A stretch of DNA of 25,278 nt from JADLFV01 sp964471555 (GCA_964471555.1 CAYYGM010000058.1:1-25278); one strand, 5' to 3'; numbered from the stretch's first letter, positions 1 to 9,081 are shown. Notes: a model not told the origin generated them from the sequence alone. Made by a program: numbers and translations.

Positions 1-144
1 TTGTCACTCGGAGCCGGCATGCCGGGGGTGTCGGGCGAGCTGAAGGTCCAGGGCGTGCCGATCCTCGGAAGTTTGGCAAAGCTGCCCGGGGTGGTGACGT
101 TGGATGTTGAGCCGGGGTTAGCGCCCAGCGGGGGCAGGGTGTAA
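1..144 (+). CDS. C-terminal end of an unidentified protein (partial)
   Basis: An open frame runs from base 1 to a TAA at 142-144 and encodes the last 47 residues of a protein whose start lies outside the window. The visible tail is rich in Gly, Val, Leu and Pro, with alternating hydrophobic residues (for example GELKVQGVPILGSLAKLPG), as expected for a beta-rich segment. I do not recognise the family. Codon use is GC-rich like its neighbours, and no overlapping alternative looks better. It is convergent with the isomerase gene that ends at 391. A heptamer tandem repeat begins 7 nt after its stop codon. Confidence 0.55.
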   Translation: MSLGAGMPGVSGELKVQGVPILGSLAKLPGVVTLDVEPGLAPSGGRV

Positions 145-150
145 GATTGG

Positions 151-180
151 GAATTTCGAATTTCGAATTTCGAATTTCGA
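151..180. repeat. Heptamer tandem repeat (GAATTTC)x4.3
   Basis: Four perfect copies of GAATTTC followed by GA start 7 nt after the stop codon of the first gene. The tract is AT-rich in a GC-rich region. It has no downstream inverted partner, unlike the other repeat loci at 6444-6517, 12934-13123 and 21546-21641. Confidence 0.9.
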
Positions 181-390
181 TGATTCATAAGAGGCATCCT
201 TTCCAAAACAACGTAAGGAAGCCTCGAATGAAACTTCGCTTCCCTACGCGGCTGCCCCCGGATTGGCAATCTTCCGGGGCAGGCCGATCAGGTTCCAAGG
301 GTGTTTTCTCAGGCCTTCGCCAAGCTCAGGCCACCCCTAGCGAACAGTATGCACTTGTACGCCAAGCATACGCCTCGACGCGCCGGCCAG
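181..390. other. Convergent intergenic region
   Basis: About 210 nt between two convergent gene ends. The only structure seen is a 7-bp hairpin, CCCCGGA (256-262) with TCCGGGG (273-279), around a 10-nt loop. No T-run follows it on either strand, so it is at best a weak terminator. No convincing coding frame was found. Confidence 0.5.
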
Positions 391-1185
391 TCAACTGCGG
401 GCCTTGAGCATGTCGATCAGATTCGACGCGCAACGGGCGGCGGCATCCATGGGGCAGAGCGTGGGATGGCCCTCCTGCTCCACGATGTACAGCCTGGCGT
501 CGGCGAACTGCTCGGCGGCATCGAACACATCATTCCAGGGCACGCCGCCTTCGCCGATGACCGCCTGCCCGTGGCCGAACTTGGGATCGACACCGTCGGC
601 GACCTTGATGTACTCCTTGAGGTGGAGCAGTTGGCCGCGGTGGTAGTGATCGCGGATGGGCTTGACCGGGTCGGCCCCGCCGTGCATGCCGTTGGCGGTG
701 TCGTACTGCATGATAAACGTGGCGGGCGTGTTGCCGGCGATCAGGTCCCAGCCGGTGACGCCCTCCGGCAGCAGCATCAGGTCCATCCAGTGAGCGTGAA
801 AGCCGGTGCGGCAGCCGACGCTTTGCAGGCGCTGATCCAGCGTGCTGAAGAACTCAGCCGTGCGCAGCCATTCATCCTGGTTGGTGCGGTACTGCTCCGG
901 CAGAAAAGGCACGATCAGGTGATCGCAGCCGATGGCCAGGTAACTCTCCGCCGTCTGTTTCCAGGTCTCATCCTGAAGCTGAGCGATGGGCACGTGTGCG
1001 GAGAAGGGCTTGAGTCCGGCGTCAGCGCACATCTTTTTGACGGCGGCCGGCTCGTGGTCGTAGAGCCCGGCAAACTCCACGCCGTCGTAGCCCATCTTCT
1101 TGACCCGCTGCAGCACAGCGGCCAGATCGGCCTTGGCGTCATCTCGAACCGAGTACAGTTGCAATGCGATGGGGATGTTTGGCAT
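391..1185 (-). CDS. Sugar phosphate isomerase/epimerase (AP endonuclease 2-type TIM barrel)
   Basis: 264 residues, the usual length for the xylose isomerase-like TIM-barrel family (AP_endonuc_2). The protein opens with MPNIPIALQLYSVRDD, the typical first strand of this family. GYDGVEFAGLYDH follows, then a conserved HAHWMDL segment and a C-terminal part with metal-ligand-type residues (MQYDTANG, LHLKEY, GEGGVPW, YIVEQEGH). These positions fit a divalent-metal site used for aldose/ketose isomerisation or epimerisation, but the substrate cannot be read from sequence. No signal peptide is present, so it should be cytoplasmic. It is divergent from recX with 32 nt between start codons. A TACAAT box lies exactly 6 nt upstream of the ATG, suggesting a leaderless transcript. 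Confidence 0.85.
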   Translation of the reverse strand: MPNIPIALQLYSVRDDAKADLAAVLQRVKKMGYDGVEFAGLYDHEPAAVKKMCADAGLKPFSAHVPIAQLQDETWKQTAESYLAIGCDHLIVPFLPEQYRTNQDEWLRTAEFFSTLDQRLQSVGCRTGFHAHWMDLMLLPEGVTGWDLIAGNTPATFIMQYDTANGMHGGADPVKPIRDHYHRGQLLHLKEYIKVADGVDPKFGHGQAVIGEGGVPWNDVFDAAEQFADARLYIVEQEGHPTLCPMDAAARCASNLIDMLKARS

Positions 1186-1190
1186 CCGGG

Positions 1191-1212
1191 CATTGTAACC
1201 AAGATTACAATG
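1191..1212. promoter_or_regulatory. Perfect palindrome with mirror-image -10 boxes between divergent genes
   Basis: CATTGTAA (1191-1198) and TTACAATG (1205-1212) form a perfect 8-bp inverted repeat with a 6-bp spacer. Each arm contains TACAAT reading outward: minus strand 1197-1192 and plus strand 1206-1211. Each box is followed by exactly 6 nt and then a start codon, ATG at 1185 on the minus strand and GTG at 1218 on the plus strand. No good -35 hexamer is present on either side. It reads as a shared divergent promoter, an operator, or both. Confidence 0.55.
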
Positions 1213-1217
1213 CTCAC

Positions 1218-1874
1218 GTGCCCACCGTCACCGCACTGCGACCGACCAAGCGCGATCCCGACCGGGTGAGCGTTCACGTGGACGGCCGAGCGTTGGCGGT
1301 GCTGCACACGCACAGTATCCACGAGCTGCGCCTGACCGTGGGTTGTCCGTGCGATCCACAACTGATCCAACAGGCTGCCGGCGTGGATCAGGCCATGAAA
1401 CAGTCGCTCAATCGTCTCAGCCGCCGGGCCCTGAGCAGCGGACAACTGGACCGCAAGCTCAAGGAGCTGGGCCACGATGAAGCGACGCGGCAGGCCGCCC
1501 TGGAGCGGCTGACCCGGGCCGGGCTGCTGGACGATCGCGCCTTTGCCGAAATGCTGCTTCGTCAGATCAAGCGACGCAAGCCCGCCGGGGCCGCCCTGCT
1601 GCGGCAGAAGCTGCGCGAGAAGTTCCTCGATGCCGAGTTGATCGAGCAGGTGATTGCCGAGCAGAGCGACCGGGCTGCGGATGTCGAACAGGCTGCCGCC
1701 CTGGCCCGCCAGCGTTTGAATCAGCTTCAGCGTGTCGAGCCGATGGCCCGCCGCCGCCGGGTGTATGGGTTGCTGGCCCGTCGGGGGTTTGATCCGCAGA
1801 CGATCAGCGATGTGATGGCGGGATTGAAGTTCTCGGACGATGGGGACTGCCAGGACGATTCCGATAAGCCATGA
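1218..1874 (+). CDS. recX: Regulatory protein RecX
   Basis: About 218 residues. RecX binds RecA filaments and modulates recombination and the SOS response in the cytoplasm. The protein contains the all-helical RecX pattern: ALSSGQLDRKLKELGHDEATRQAALERLTRAGLLDDRAFAEMLLR is the diagnostic three-helix unit with a GLLDD-type turn, and it is followed by repeats of the same fold (LLRQKLREKFLDAELIEQVI; ARRRRVYGLLARRGFDPQTISDVM). I chose the GTG at 1218 because it directly precedes the conserved start and lies 6 nt after a TACAAT box; an upstream in-frame extension would overlap the divergent gene. It is not adjacent to recA here. RecX proteins vary in length, and 218 is within range. Confidence 0.88.
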   Translation: MPTVTALRPTKRDPDRVSVHVDGRALAVLHTHSIHELRLTVGCPCDPQLIQQAAGVDQAMKQSLNRLSRRALSSGQLDRKLKELGHDEATRQAALERLTRAGLLDDRAFAEMLLRQIKRRKPAGAALLRQKLREKFLDAELIEQVIAEQSDRAADVEQAAALARQRLNQLQRVEPMARRRRVYGLLARRGFDPQTISDVMAGLKFSDDGDCQDDSDKP

Positions 1875-1954
1875 CCCCATAACAACTGGCAACGCCCTGC
1901 CGCCTGCGCCGATGCTCCATAGGACTTAGGCATCGCCTTTGATGGAGCCATCAC

Positions 1955-3271
1955 ATGGGTGCAGTCAACGACACCTACGCCAACGCCCACGTTGCCGCCG
2001 ACGGCGTGGCCAACGAACTGTACGCCACGCTGGAGCGGGCACGCGATGAGCGTTTCCGCCTCATCCGCTTGATCAAGGAGGTTGAGACCCGCCTGGCCTC
2101 CACGCCGCCGCCCGCACCGGCCGAGAAGATCGCCAGGCTCACCGACAAGGTGCACAACCTCGACGAAGCGCTCAATCAGCGCTTCACGCGGCTGAACGAA
2201 ACCGACGCCCGCATCGAGAAGCGGCTGGAGCAGCTCGACCGCATGGAAAAAGCCATCCGCGAGCTGACGATCAGCTTCGGCAAGCAGGTCCAGGGCGCCA
2301 AGCAGTTCAACCAGGACGTGGCGGAAGCCAAGCGCCAGGTGCAACTGGCCGCCGACGTGGTAATCGACGACAGCCGCCAGCGGCTGGAGCAGATCAGCGA
2401 GAAGCTCGACGAGCAACTGGACCGTGAAGCGGACCAGATCGCCCGCGGTTTCGCTCAGCGTCTGGAGCAGACCGCCCAGCAGCGCATCGAGGCCTGCCGC
2501 AGTCTGTTTGCCGACCGCGAACACCAACTGTGCGATGCCCTGGAGCAGCAGTTCGAAGACCACGAGCAGAAGCTGCATCAGCAACTGGACAAAGCTGCCG
2601 CCGCTGCCACCGAGCGCTTCAACGGCGATCGCCAGCAGATCATCGATCAGATCAACAGGCAGCACGAGCGCCTGCTGGGCCAGCTTTCCAAGGATCTGGC
2701 CGGCCAGCAGGAACTGGCTGTCACCCAGATCACCGAGCACGTCAATCGCATCGCCTCCGCCTTCGGCGACCAGGTCAACGACATGGTCAGCGACGCCAAC
2801 AGGCGACTGGATCAGGCGACCAGCGATTTCGCCGGCCAGATCGAGCAGCGCCTGGTGCTGGCCCGCCGCGAGGTGGCCGACGCTTTGGCTGTGGTCGAGC
2901 AGGCATTGCGGGAGCGTCTGGGTGAGATCCGCGATTCGTCCGACTCGCTGGTCAGCCTGTTCGAGCAGCAGTTCGCCCAGCGTCTGGAATCGATCCCGCG
3001 GCAGGCAGCCGACACGGTGCAGCAGTCCGACGCCCTGCTCAGCCGCCAGCTCGAGCAGACCCGCATCCAGGTCGAGCGCACCATCGCCCCGCTGCGGCAG
3101 CAGATTCTCAACGCCCTGCAGCAGGCCCAGACCGGCACCCGTGCCGCCCGGGCTGACGCCCAGTCATCCCCTGTGCTGGGTGAGAACCTTCAGCACTGGC
3201 TCAAGTCGCTGGGTGAGAACGCCTCCGCCACGGAGCGTCCCGCCGAGCCGGGGCAGCGCGAAGCCGCCTGA
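1955..3271 (+). CDS. Long coiled-coil protein of unknown function
   Basis: 438 residues, extremely rich in Gln, Glu, Arg, Ala and Leu, with heptad patterning from roughly residue 20 to 390. Examples are LEQLDRMEKAIREL, RLEQISEKLDEQLD and QRLESIPRQAADTVQQ. There is no signal peptide or membrane segment, so it should be cytoplasmic. A GGAG lies about 8 nt upstream of the ATG. The C-terminal 45 residues look disordered. I do not recognise a family; the layout resembles apolipoprotein-like or methyl-accepting-type helical rods, but no signalling motif is visible. It stands alone between recX and fumC and is closed by a strong hairpin terminator at 3309-3343. A structural or scaffold role is only a guess. 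Confidence 0.8.
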   Translation: MGAVNDTYANAHVAADGVANELYATLERARDERFRLIRLIKEVETRLASTPPPAPAEKIARLTDKVHNLDEALNQRFTRLNETDARIEKRLEQLDRMEKAIRELTISFGKQVQGAKQFNQDVAEAKRQVQLAADVVIDDSRQRLEQISEKLDEQLDREADQIARGFAQRLEQTAQQRIEACRSLFADREHQLCDALEQQFEDHEQKLHQQLDKAAAAATERFNGDRQQIIDQINRQHERLLGQLSKDLAGQQELAVTQITEHVNRIASAFGDQVNDMVSDANRRLDQATSDFAGQIEQRLVLARREVADALAVVEQALRERLGEIRDSSDSLVSLFEQQFAQRLESIPRQAADTVQQSDALLSRQLEQTRIQVERTIAPLRQQILNALQQAQTGTRAARADAQSSPVLGENLQHWLKSLGENASATERPAEPGQREAA

Positions 3272-3308
3272 TTCGACATTCCCGACTGCGAGGTAGCAGG
3301 AAGCGACG

Positions 3309-3343
3309 CCGCCGAGGTCAAAAAGCCTCGGCGGTTGTCTTTG
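3309..3343 (+). terminator. Rho-independent-type terminator
   Basis: A perfect 9-bp stem, CCGCCGAGG (3309-3317) with CCTCGGCGG (3326-3334), encloses an 8-nt A-rich loop and is followed by TTGTCTTT. It lies 38 nt after the coiled-coil gene and before fumC. Confidence 0.8.
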
Positions 3344-3389
3344 CGCTGTACGTGATTACCATGCTCGCAACGCAACGGAAGGAAAAACC

Positions 3390-4793
<1,404 letters not shown>

Positions 4794-4814
4794 AACCCCA
4801 GTAAGGAGTGAACC

Positions 4815-5627
4815 ATGAATCGCATGACCGCTCTTGTCGCTGCTTCGATGCTCATGTTCGCCGCCTGCTTCGCGCACGCCGAAGTGCAGGTCACCCCCAT
4901 CGCCCTGACCGTCGGCTCACCTGCCCTCGAAGACATGGACTTCGACTTCCGGCCCAACGGCGTCAACCCCGGCACGGCCATCCACATCATCATCACCGGC
5001 CTCGAGCAGCGCATCGTCGATCTGGACACCGACAACTCCACAGTCAGCAAGGCTGTTGACTCCACCGGCAAGGATCTGCTCGCTCAGCCCAAGCCCAAAT
5101 CCGACGACGGCTTCAGCATGTCCATGAGCAGCGATCCCATCGGCCCCTTCCCGCACATCAAGGCGGATGGATCAGCCATTGCCGTGGAATTGATCACCCC
5201 GCAGGCGCCCGCTGCCGGCGCTACCGCCATCAACTGCGAAGCTTCGCTGAGTGTGCTGACCGCCGCCGGCACCAAGACCATCGCCGCCCAGAACGTGCCC
5301 TTGCAGCCGGGCAAGGTGACCATCGACGACCAGAGCTTCGAAATCACCGACATCGGCCCCAGCGACTGGGACGAGGGCAAGACCAAGCTCACGTTGAAGA
5401 TGACCCCGGACCTGCACCAGCAGATCGCCGGCTGGTCCATCACCGACGCGGACGGCAACAAACTCACCGACGGCCCCTACTCCACCATGACCATGTTCGA
5501 CACCGTGGAACTGGAATTGACGCTCAGTGCCAAACCGGAGATGGCCAACTTCGCCCTGGACCTCTACGATGGCATGCAGAAAGTGACCGTACCCGTGAAG
5601 TTCGAAGTCGGCCTCGGCATTCAGTAA
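4815..5627 (+). CDS. Secreted protein of unknown function
   Basis: 270 residues with a clear signal peptide (MNRMTALVAASMLMFAACFAHA, likely cut before EVQVTP). AAGGAG lies 8 nt before the ATG. The mature part is alternating hydrophobic/polar and rich in Thr, Asp and Ile, which suggests two or more beta-sandwich domains: residues about 25-140 (FRPNGVNPGTAIHIIITGLE, with potential surface loops) and about 150-270 (LPLQPGKV-like strand, ending in PVKFEVGLGIQ). No cysteine ladder, catalytic motif or membrane anchor is visible. It lies between fumC (21 nt upstream) and mnmG (92 nt downstream), probably in the same transcript as fumC. I do not recognise the family. Confidence 0.8.
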   Translation: MNRMTALVAASMLMFAACFAHAEVQVTPIALTVGSPALEDMDFDFRPNGVNPGTAIHIIITGLEQRIVDLDTDNSTVSKAVDSTGKDLLAQPKPKSDDGFSMSMSSDPIGPFPHIKADGSAIAVELITPQAPAAGATAINCEASLSVLTAAGTKTIAAQNVPLQPGKVTIDDQSFEITDIGPSDWDEGKTKLTLKMTPDLHQQIAGWSITDADGNKLTDGPYSTMTMFDTVELELTLSAKPEMANFALDLYDGMQKVTVPVKFEVGLGIQ

Positions 5628-5655
5628 ACCTGTGGAAGTATTCCCCCCCGGCGGA

Positions 5656-5671
5656 GGCCGGTTCACCGGCC
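5656..5671 (+). terminator. GC-rich hairpin upstream of mnmG
   Basis: GGCCGG and CCGGCC pair around a TTCA loop, flanked by GGA and TCC that can extend the stem imperfectly. No T-run follows, so it could be a weak terminator or a leader hairpin of mnmG. Confidence 0.35.
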
Positions 5672-5719
5672 GTCTCCTCGAAAGTCCCCCGCCCTCGGAA
5701 GTTCACTCGGAAGTTGCCC

Positions 5720-7630
5720 ATGCCTCAGCCTGCATACCGAGTCATCGTGATCGGCGGCGGACACGCCGGCGCTGAGGCTGCCTGGGCGGCTGCCAACATG
5801 CTGCGCGATGAGGGCGATCACTTCCGGGGGCGTGTCGCCCTGGTCACACTCCGCCTCGACAAGATTGGCGTCATGTCCTGCAACCCCGCCATCGGCGGGC
5901 TGGCCAAGGGACAGATGGTGCGCGAGATCGACGCCCTGGGCGGACTGATGGGCCTGGCCGCCGACGCCACCGGCATTCAGTTCAAGGTGCTCAACGCCTC
6001 CAAGGGCCCGGCCGTGCGCGGCCCACGCTGCCAGTCCGACAAGTATCGCTACGCCGCCGAGGTCCAGCGACTGCTGCGCACCCGCGACAACCTCGACCTG
6101 ATCGAAGCGCCCGTCGAAGACCTGCTCGTCGAGCACGGCCAATGCGTCGGCGTCATCCTGCCCGATCAAATCCTGCGCGCCGACGCTGTCGTCCTGACCA
6201 CCGGCACCTTCATGCGCGGCCTGATGCACACCGGCCCCCGGAAGACGGAGGGTGGCAGGATCGGCGAGGGGCCGGCTGTCGGCATCAGTGCATCCTTACG
6301 CAAGCTCGGCTTCGATCTCGGCCGCCTCAAGACCGGCACGCCCCCGCGCCTGGCAGCCGAATCGATCGACTTTGCTTCGCTGCAACGCATGCCCGGCGAC
6401 GAAAAACCCGTGCCCTTCAGTGAGATGACGGGGATCACGACTCGGGTATCGGGTATGGGGTATCGGGTATCGCAATCCAGTTCCGACCCGAAACCCGAAA
6501 CCCGATACCCGATACCCGACTTCCCCGCCTTACCCCAGCTCGACTGCTGGGTCACGCACACGCACGAAGCGATTCACGAACAGATCCGCGGCAATCTCGA
6601 TCGCGCACCGTTGTTCAACGGCCAGATCACTCCCGGCTGCGTCGGGCCGCGCTATTGCCCCAGCATCGAAGACAAGGTCGTGCGCTTCGCGGACAAGACT
6701 TCGCACCACGTTTTCCTCGAGCCCGAGTCGCTCGACACCAACGAAATCTACTGCAACGGCATCTCCACCTCGCTGCCGACCGACATCCAGGACTTCATGG
6801 TCCACCACCTGCCCGGCTGCGAACGCGCTCAAATCCTGCGCTACGGTTATGCCGTGGAATACGACATGGTGCGCCCGCACCAGATTGATTCAACGACCAT
6901 GGCTAAACATCTTCCGGGGCTGTTCCTGGCCGGGCAGATCAACGGCACCAGCGGCTACGAGGAAGCAGCGGGACAGGGCCTGCTGGCCGGCGTCAACGCG
7001 GTGCGTTATCTGCAAGGCGAAACCCTGGTGCGTCTCGGCCGCGAGCAGGCCTACATCGGCGTGCTGATGGACGACCTGGTGACCAAGACGCCGGTGGAGC
7101 CCTATCGCATGTTCACCAGCCGGGCGGAACATCGCCTGGTGCTGCGAGCGGACAACGCTGACCAACGGTTGACCGAACTTGGCCGGTCATGGGGCACGGT
7201 GGACGATGCGCGTTGGGCGATCTATCAGGACAAGCAGCGAGCCATCGGCCGCATCAACGAACACCTCGACGCCAAAAAACTGCGCAAGTGGATTGCCGGC
7301 CCGCAGGTCGGCATCAACGAGTTACGTCAGGAACTGAATAGCGCAGGCATCACCGCTGACGATGCCGTGTTGATCCGCATCCTCGCCGACGCCCAGTATG
7401 CCGGCTACATCGATCGCCATCAGCGCCAGATCGAACAGTTGCGGGCCGCTGAATCGCAGCCGTTACCCACCAATCACGACTATGCCGCGATCCCCGGCCT
7501 GCGCACGGAAGCGAGGCTGCAACTGAACCGCTTCCAGCCCGCCACGTTAGGCCAGGCCGGCCGCCTCGAAGGCGTCAACCCCGCTGATTTGATGCTGATC
7601 AGCCTGGCGATGTCGCGCCAGAGTGCGTAA
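5720..7630 (+). CDS. mnmG: tRNA uridine-5-carboxymethylaminomethyl modification enzyme MnmG (GidA)
   Basis: 636 residues. MnmG is the FAD- and NADH-dependent partner of MnmE that installs the cmnm5/nm5 group on U34 of tRNAs. Visible are the dinucleotide-binding start VIVIGGGHAGAEAAWAAA, the family signature SCNPAIGGLAKGQMVREIDA, GPAVRGPRCQSDKYRY, TGTFMRGLMHTG, VGPRYCPSIEDKVVRFAD, NGTSGYEEAAGQGLLAG, and the C-terminal helical MnmE/tRNA-binding part ending RLEGVNPADLMLI. I chose ATG 5720 (GGAAG 6 nt upstream) over the TTG two codons earlier. The odd feature is an in-frame insertion of about 28 residues at roughly 240-270, encoded by an inverted heptamer repeat. It replaces the short loop that normally precedes the conserved THTHE segment. 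All conserved blocks around it are intact, so the enzyme should be functional. Confidence 0.96.
   Translation: MPQPAYRVIVIGGGHAGAEAAWAAANMLRDEGDHFRGRVALVTLRLDKIGVMSCNPAIGGLAKGQMVREIDALGGLMGLAADATGIQFKVLNASKGPAVRGPRCQSDKYRYAAEVQRLLRTRDNLDLIEAPVEDLLVEHGQCVGVILPDQILRADAVVLTTGTFMRGLMHTGPRKTEGGRIGEGPAVGISASLRKLGFDLGRLKTGTPPRLAAESIDFASLQRMPGDEKPVPFSEMTGITTRVSGMGYRVSQSSSDPKPETRYPIPDFPALPQLDCWVTHTHEAIHEQIRGNLDRAPLFNGQITPGCVGPRYCPSIEDKVVRFADKTSHHVFLEPESLDTNEIYCNGISTSLPTDIQDFMVHHLPGCERAQILRYGYAVEYDMVRPHQIDSTTMAKHLPGLFLAGQINGTSGYEEAAGQGLLAGVNAVRYLQGETLVRLGREQAYIGVLMDDLVTKTPVEPYRMFTSRAEHRLVLRADNADQRLTELGRSWGTVDDARWAIYQDKQRAIGRINEHLDAKKLRKWIAGPQVGINELRQELNSAGITADDAVLIRILADAQYAGYIDRHQRQIEQLRAAESQPLPTNHDYAAIPGLRTEARLQLNRFQPATLGQAGRLEGVNPADLMLISLAMSRQSA
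6444..6517. repeat. Inverted heptamer repeat inside mnmG
   Basis: The left arm (6444-6471) is four heptamers: GGGTATC, GGGTATG, GGGTATC, GGGTATC. The right arm (6490-6517) is GAAACCC, GAAACCC, GATACCC, GATACCC. The arms are near-complementary over 28 bp around an 18-nt loop. The whole unit is read in frame and adds about 28 codons to mnmG. Confidence 0.92.
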
Positions 7631-7634
7631 CCAT

Positions 7635-7696
7635 AGCCGCTTGCGGCTTCGCGGAGCCCACGGACTTCGGACGGTCGCGCGAAGCCGCAAGCGGCT
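7635..7696. repeat. 19-bp perfect inverted repeat with nested palindromes (REP-like or bidirectional terminator)
   Basis: AGCCGCTTGCGGCTTCGCG (7635-7653) is exactly complementary to 7678-7696. Each arm also folds on itself (AGCCGC-TT-GCGGCT; AGCCGC-AA-GCGGCT). It fills the gap between the convergent mnmG and aminotransferase genes, and its last base is the last base of the aminotransferase stop codon. No T-run is present. Confidence 0.85.
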
Positions 7697-9081
7697 CACG
7701 TCAGCGCCGTCTTGGTCAGTCGCTTGCCGATCTCCCACGCTGCACCCGGGAAATGATGCAACGCATCGATCGTCGCGTCGAAAGCGTCAGCGATCTCATC
7801 CGCATCCTGCTTGCTCAGCACCAGCGGCGGCAGCAGCTTGATCGTGTCCTGGTGGTGGCCGGCCGTCTGGGCCAGGATCCTGTGATCCTGCATCAACGGG
7901 ATCAGCACCGCCTGCGGGAACAAACTCGCATCGACCTTGTGCAGCAGCGACCAGCCCATCTTCAGCTTCAGCGATTTGGGCGGCCCGAACTCCAGGGCGA
8001 TCATCAGCCCCTTGCCGCGCACGTCCTTGACCAGCTCGTATTTGTCCTTCAGCGCAGTCAAACGCTGCATCAGGTAGCCGCCGACAGTGGCGGAGTTCTC
8101 GACGATTTTTTCCTGCTCCAGCACGTGCAGCGTGGCTAATCCCGCGATCATCGCCATGTCGTTCTGGCCGAAGGTCGTGGAGTGGACCATGCAGCGGTCC
8201 ATCGAGCTGAACACCTTGTTGTGAATCCAGCGCTTGCTCAGCACCGCGCCCACCGGCACGAACCCGCCGGACAACGCCTTGCTGGTGACCATGATGTCCG
8301 GCTCAACGCCCCAGTGCTCGCAGGCAAACATTTTGCCCGTCCGCCCGAAACCGGTCTGCACTTCGTCTGCAATAAACACCGCGCTGTGCCGGCGACACAG
8401 TTCCGCCGCCCGCGGCAGGAAATCATCGCTGGGCACGTTCACGCCCTTGCCCTGGATCGGCTCGACCAGGAACCCCGCCACGTCACCTTTGCGCAACTCG
8501 TGCTCCAACGCATCCAGATCATTGAACGGCACCGGCTCCGCCCACGGCAGCAGTTCGCCGAAGCCTTCACGAAACTCCACGCCGCCATTGCACGACAGCG
8601 CCCCCAGCGTCAGCCCGTGGTAGCCCTTCTTGCAGTAGATCACCCGCGGCCGGCCCGTCGCCGCCCGGGCGTACTTGATGGCGGTCTCGCAACCCTCCGC
8701 CCCGCTGTTGCAGAAGTACACCGTGTCAAGCTGACCCGGCGCCAGTTCAATCAAACGCTCGGCCAGCAACCCTGCGAACTTCTGGGCACCGAACTTGGGC
8801 AGGTTCGGCAGGTCCATGTTCATGTAGCGGGTGATGGCATCGCGGATCACCGGATGGTTGCGGCCGACCCCGAAGACGCCGAACCCGGCCAGGCAGTCGA
8901 TGTAGCGTGTGCCGTCACGGTCCCACAGGTAAGCCCCCTCGCCCCGCACGTAGTCAACGTCGAAGCCCAGTGTTCGCAGCACTTTGGCAAACGAGGGGTT
9001 GACGTGCTGCGACAGCAGGTCGGTGGGGTGGCCGGCGGTTCGTTCCAGTAAGGCTTCGATATCCAGCGGGGGCGTACTCAT
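7696..9081 (-). CDS. Class III pyridoxal-phosphate aminotransferase (acetylornithine/ornithine/GABA type)
   Basis: 461 residues from the ATG at 9081. It is a cytoplasmic PLP enzyme of the omega-amino-acid aminotransferase fold. Evidence is the N-terminal block YLWDRDGTRYIDCLAGFGV, then FCNSGAEGCETAIKYAR (phosphate-binding loop), YHGLTLGALS, FIADEVQTGFGRTGK and TSKALSGGFVPVGAV, with the Schiff-base lysine at about residue 268. The exact amino donor cannot be told; acetylornithine, ornithine, putrescine and GABA transaminases share these motifs. The start at 9081 is preferred because the protein then begins just before the family core and a TATGCT box lies 9 nt upstream. An in-frame ATG at 9132 would add 17 residues and run into the tRNA-Ile promoter. 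It is convergent with mnmG. Confidence 0.88.
   Translation of the reverse strand: MSTPPLDIEALLERTAGHPTDLLSQHVNPSFAKVLRTLGFDVDYVRGEGAYLWDRDGTRYIDCLAGFGVFGVGRNHPVIRDAITRYMNMDLPNLPKFGAQKFAGLLAERLIELAPGQLDTVYFCNSGAEGCETAIKYARAATGRPRVIYCKKGYHGLTLGALSCNGGVEFREGFGELLPWAEPVPFNDLDALEHELRKGDVAGFLVEPIQGKGVNVPSDDFLPRAAELCRRHSAVFIADEVQTGFGRTGKMFACEHWGVEPDIMVTSKALSGGFVPVGAVLSKRWIHNKVFSSMDRCMVHSTTFGQNDMAMIAGLATLHVLEQEKIVENSATVGGYLMQRLTALKDKYELVKDVRGKGLMIALEFGPPKSLKLKMGWSLLHKVDASLFPQAVLIPLMQDHRILAQTAGHHQDTIKLLPPLVLSKQDADEIADAFDATIDALHHFPGAAWEIGKRLTKTALT

Noticed and set aside
256..279. Hairpin as a terminator for the first gene
   Set aside because: 7-bp stem with a 10-nt loop and no T-run on either strand; too weak to call.
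301..1269. Long plus-strand open frame opposite the isomerase gene
   Set aside because: It is antisense to a gene with clear family motifs and has no recognisable domain; it reflects high GC and codon bias.
2424..3296. Long Ser/Arg/Pro-rich frame within the coiled-coil gene
   Set aside because: Alternate frame of a repetitive GC-rich gene; its composition is typical of shifted frames, with no ribosome-binding site.
8182..9051. Long plus-strand frame opposite the aminotransferase
   Set aside because: Antisense shadow; the minus-strand product has all class III aminotransferase motifs.
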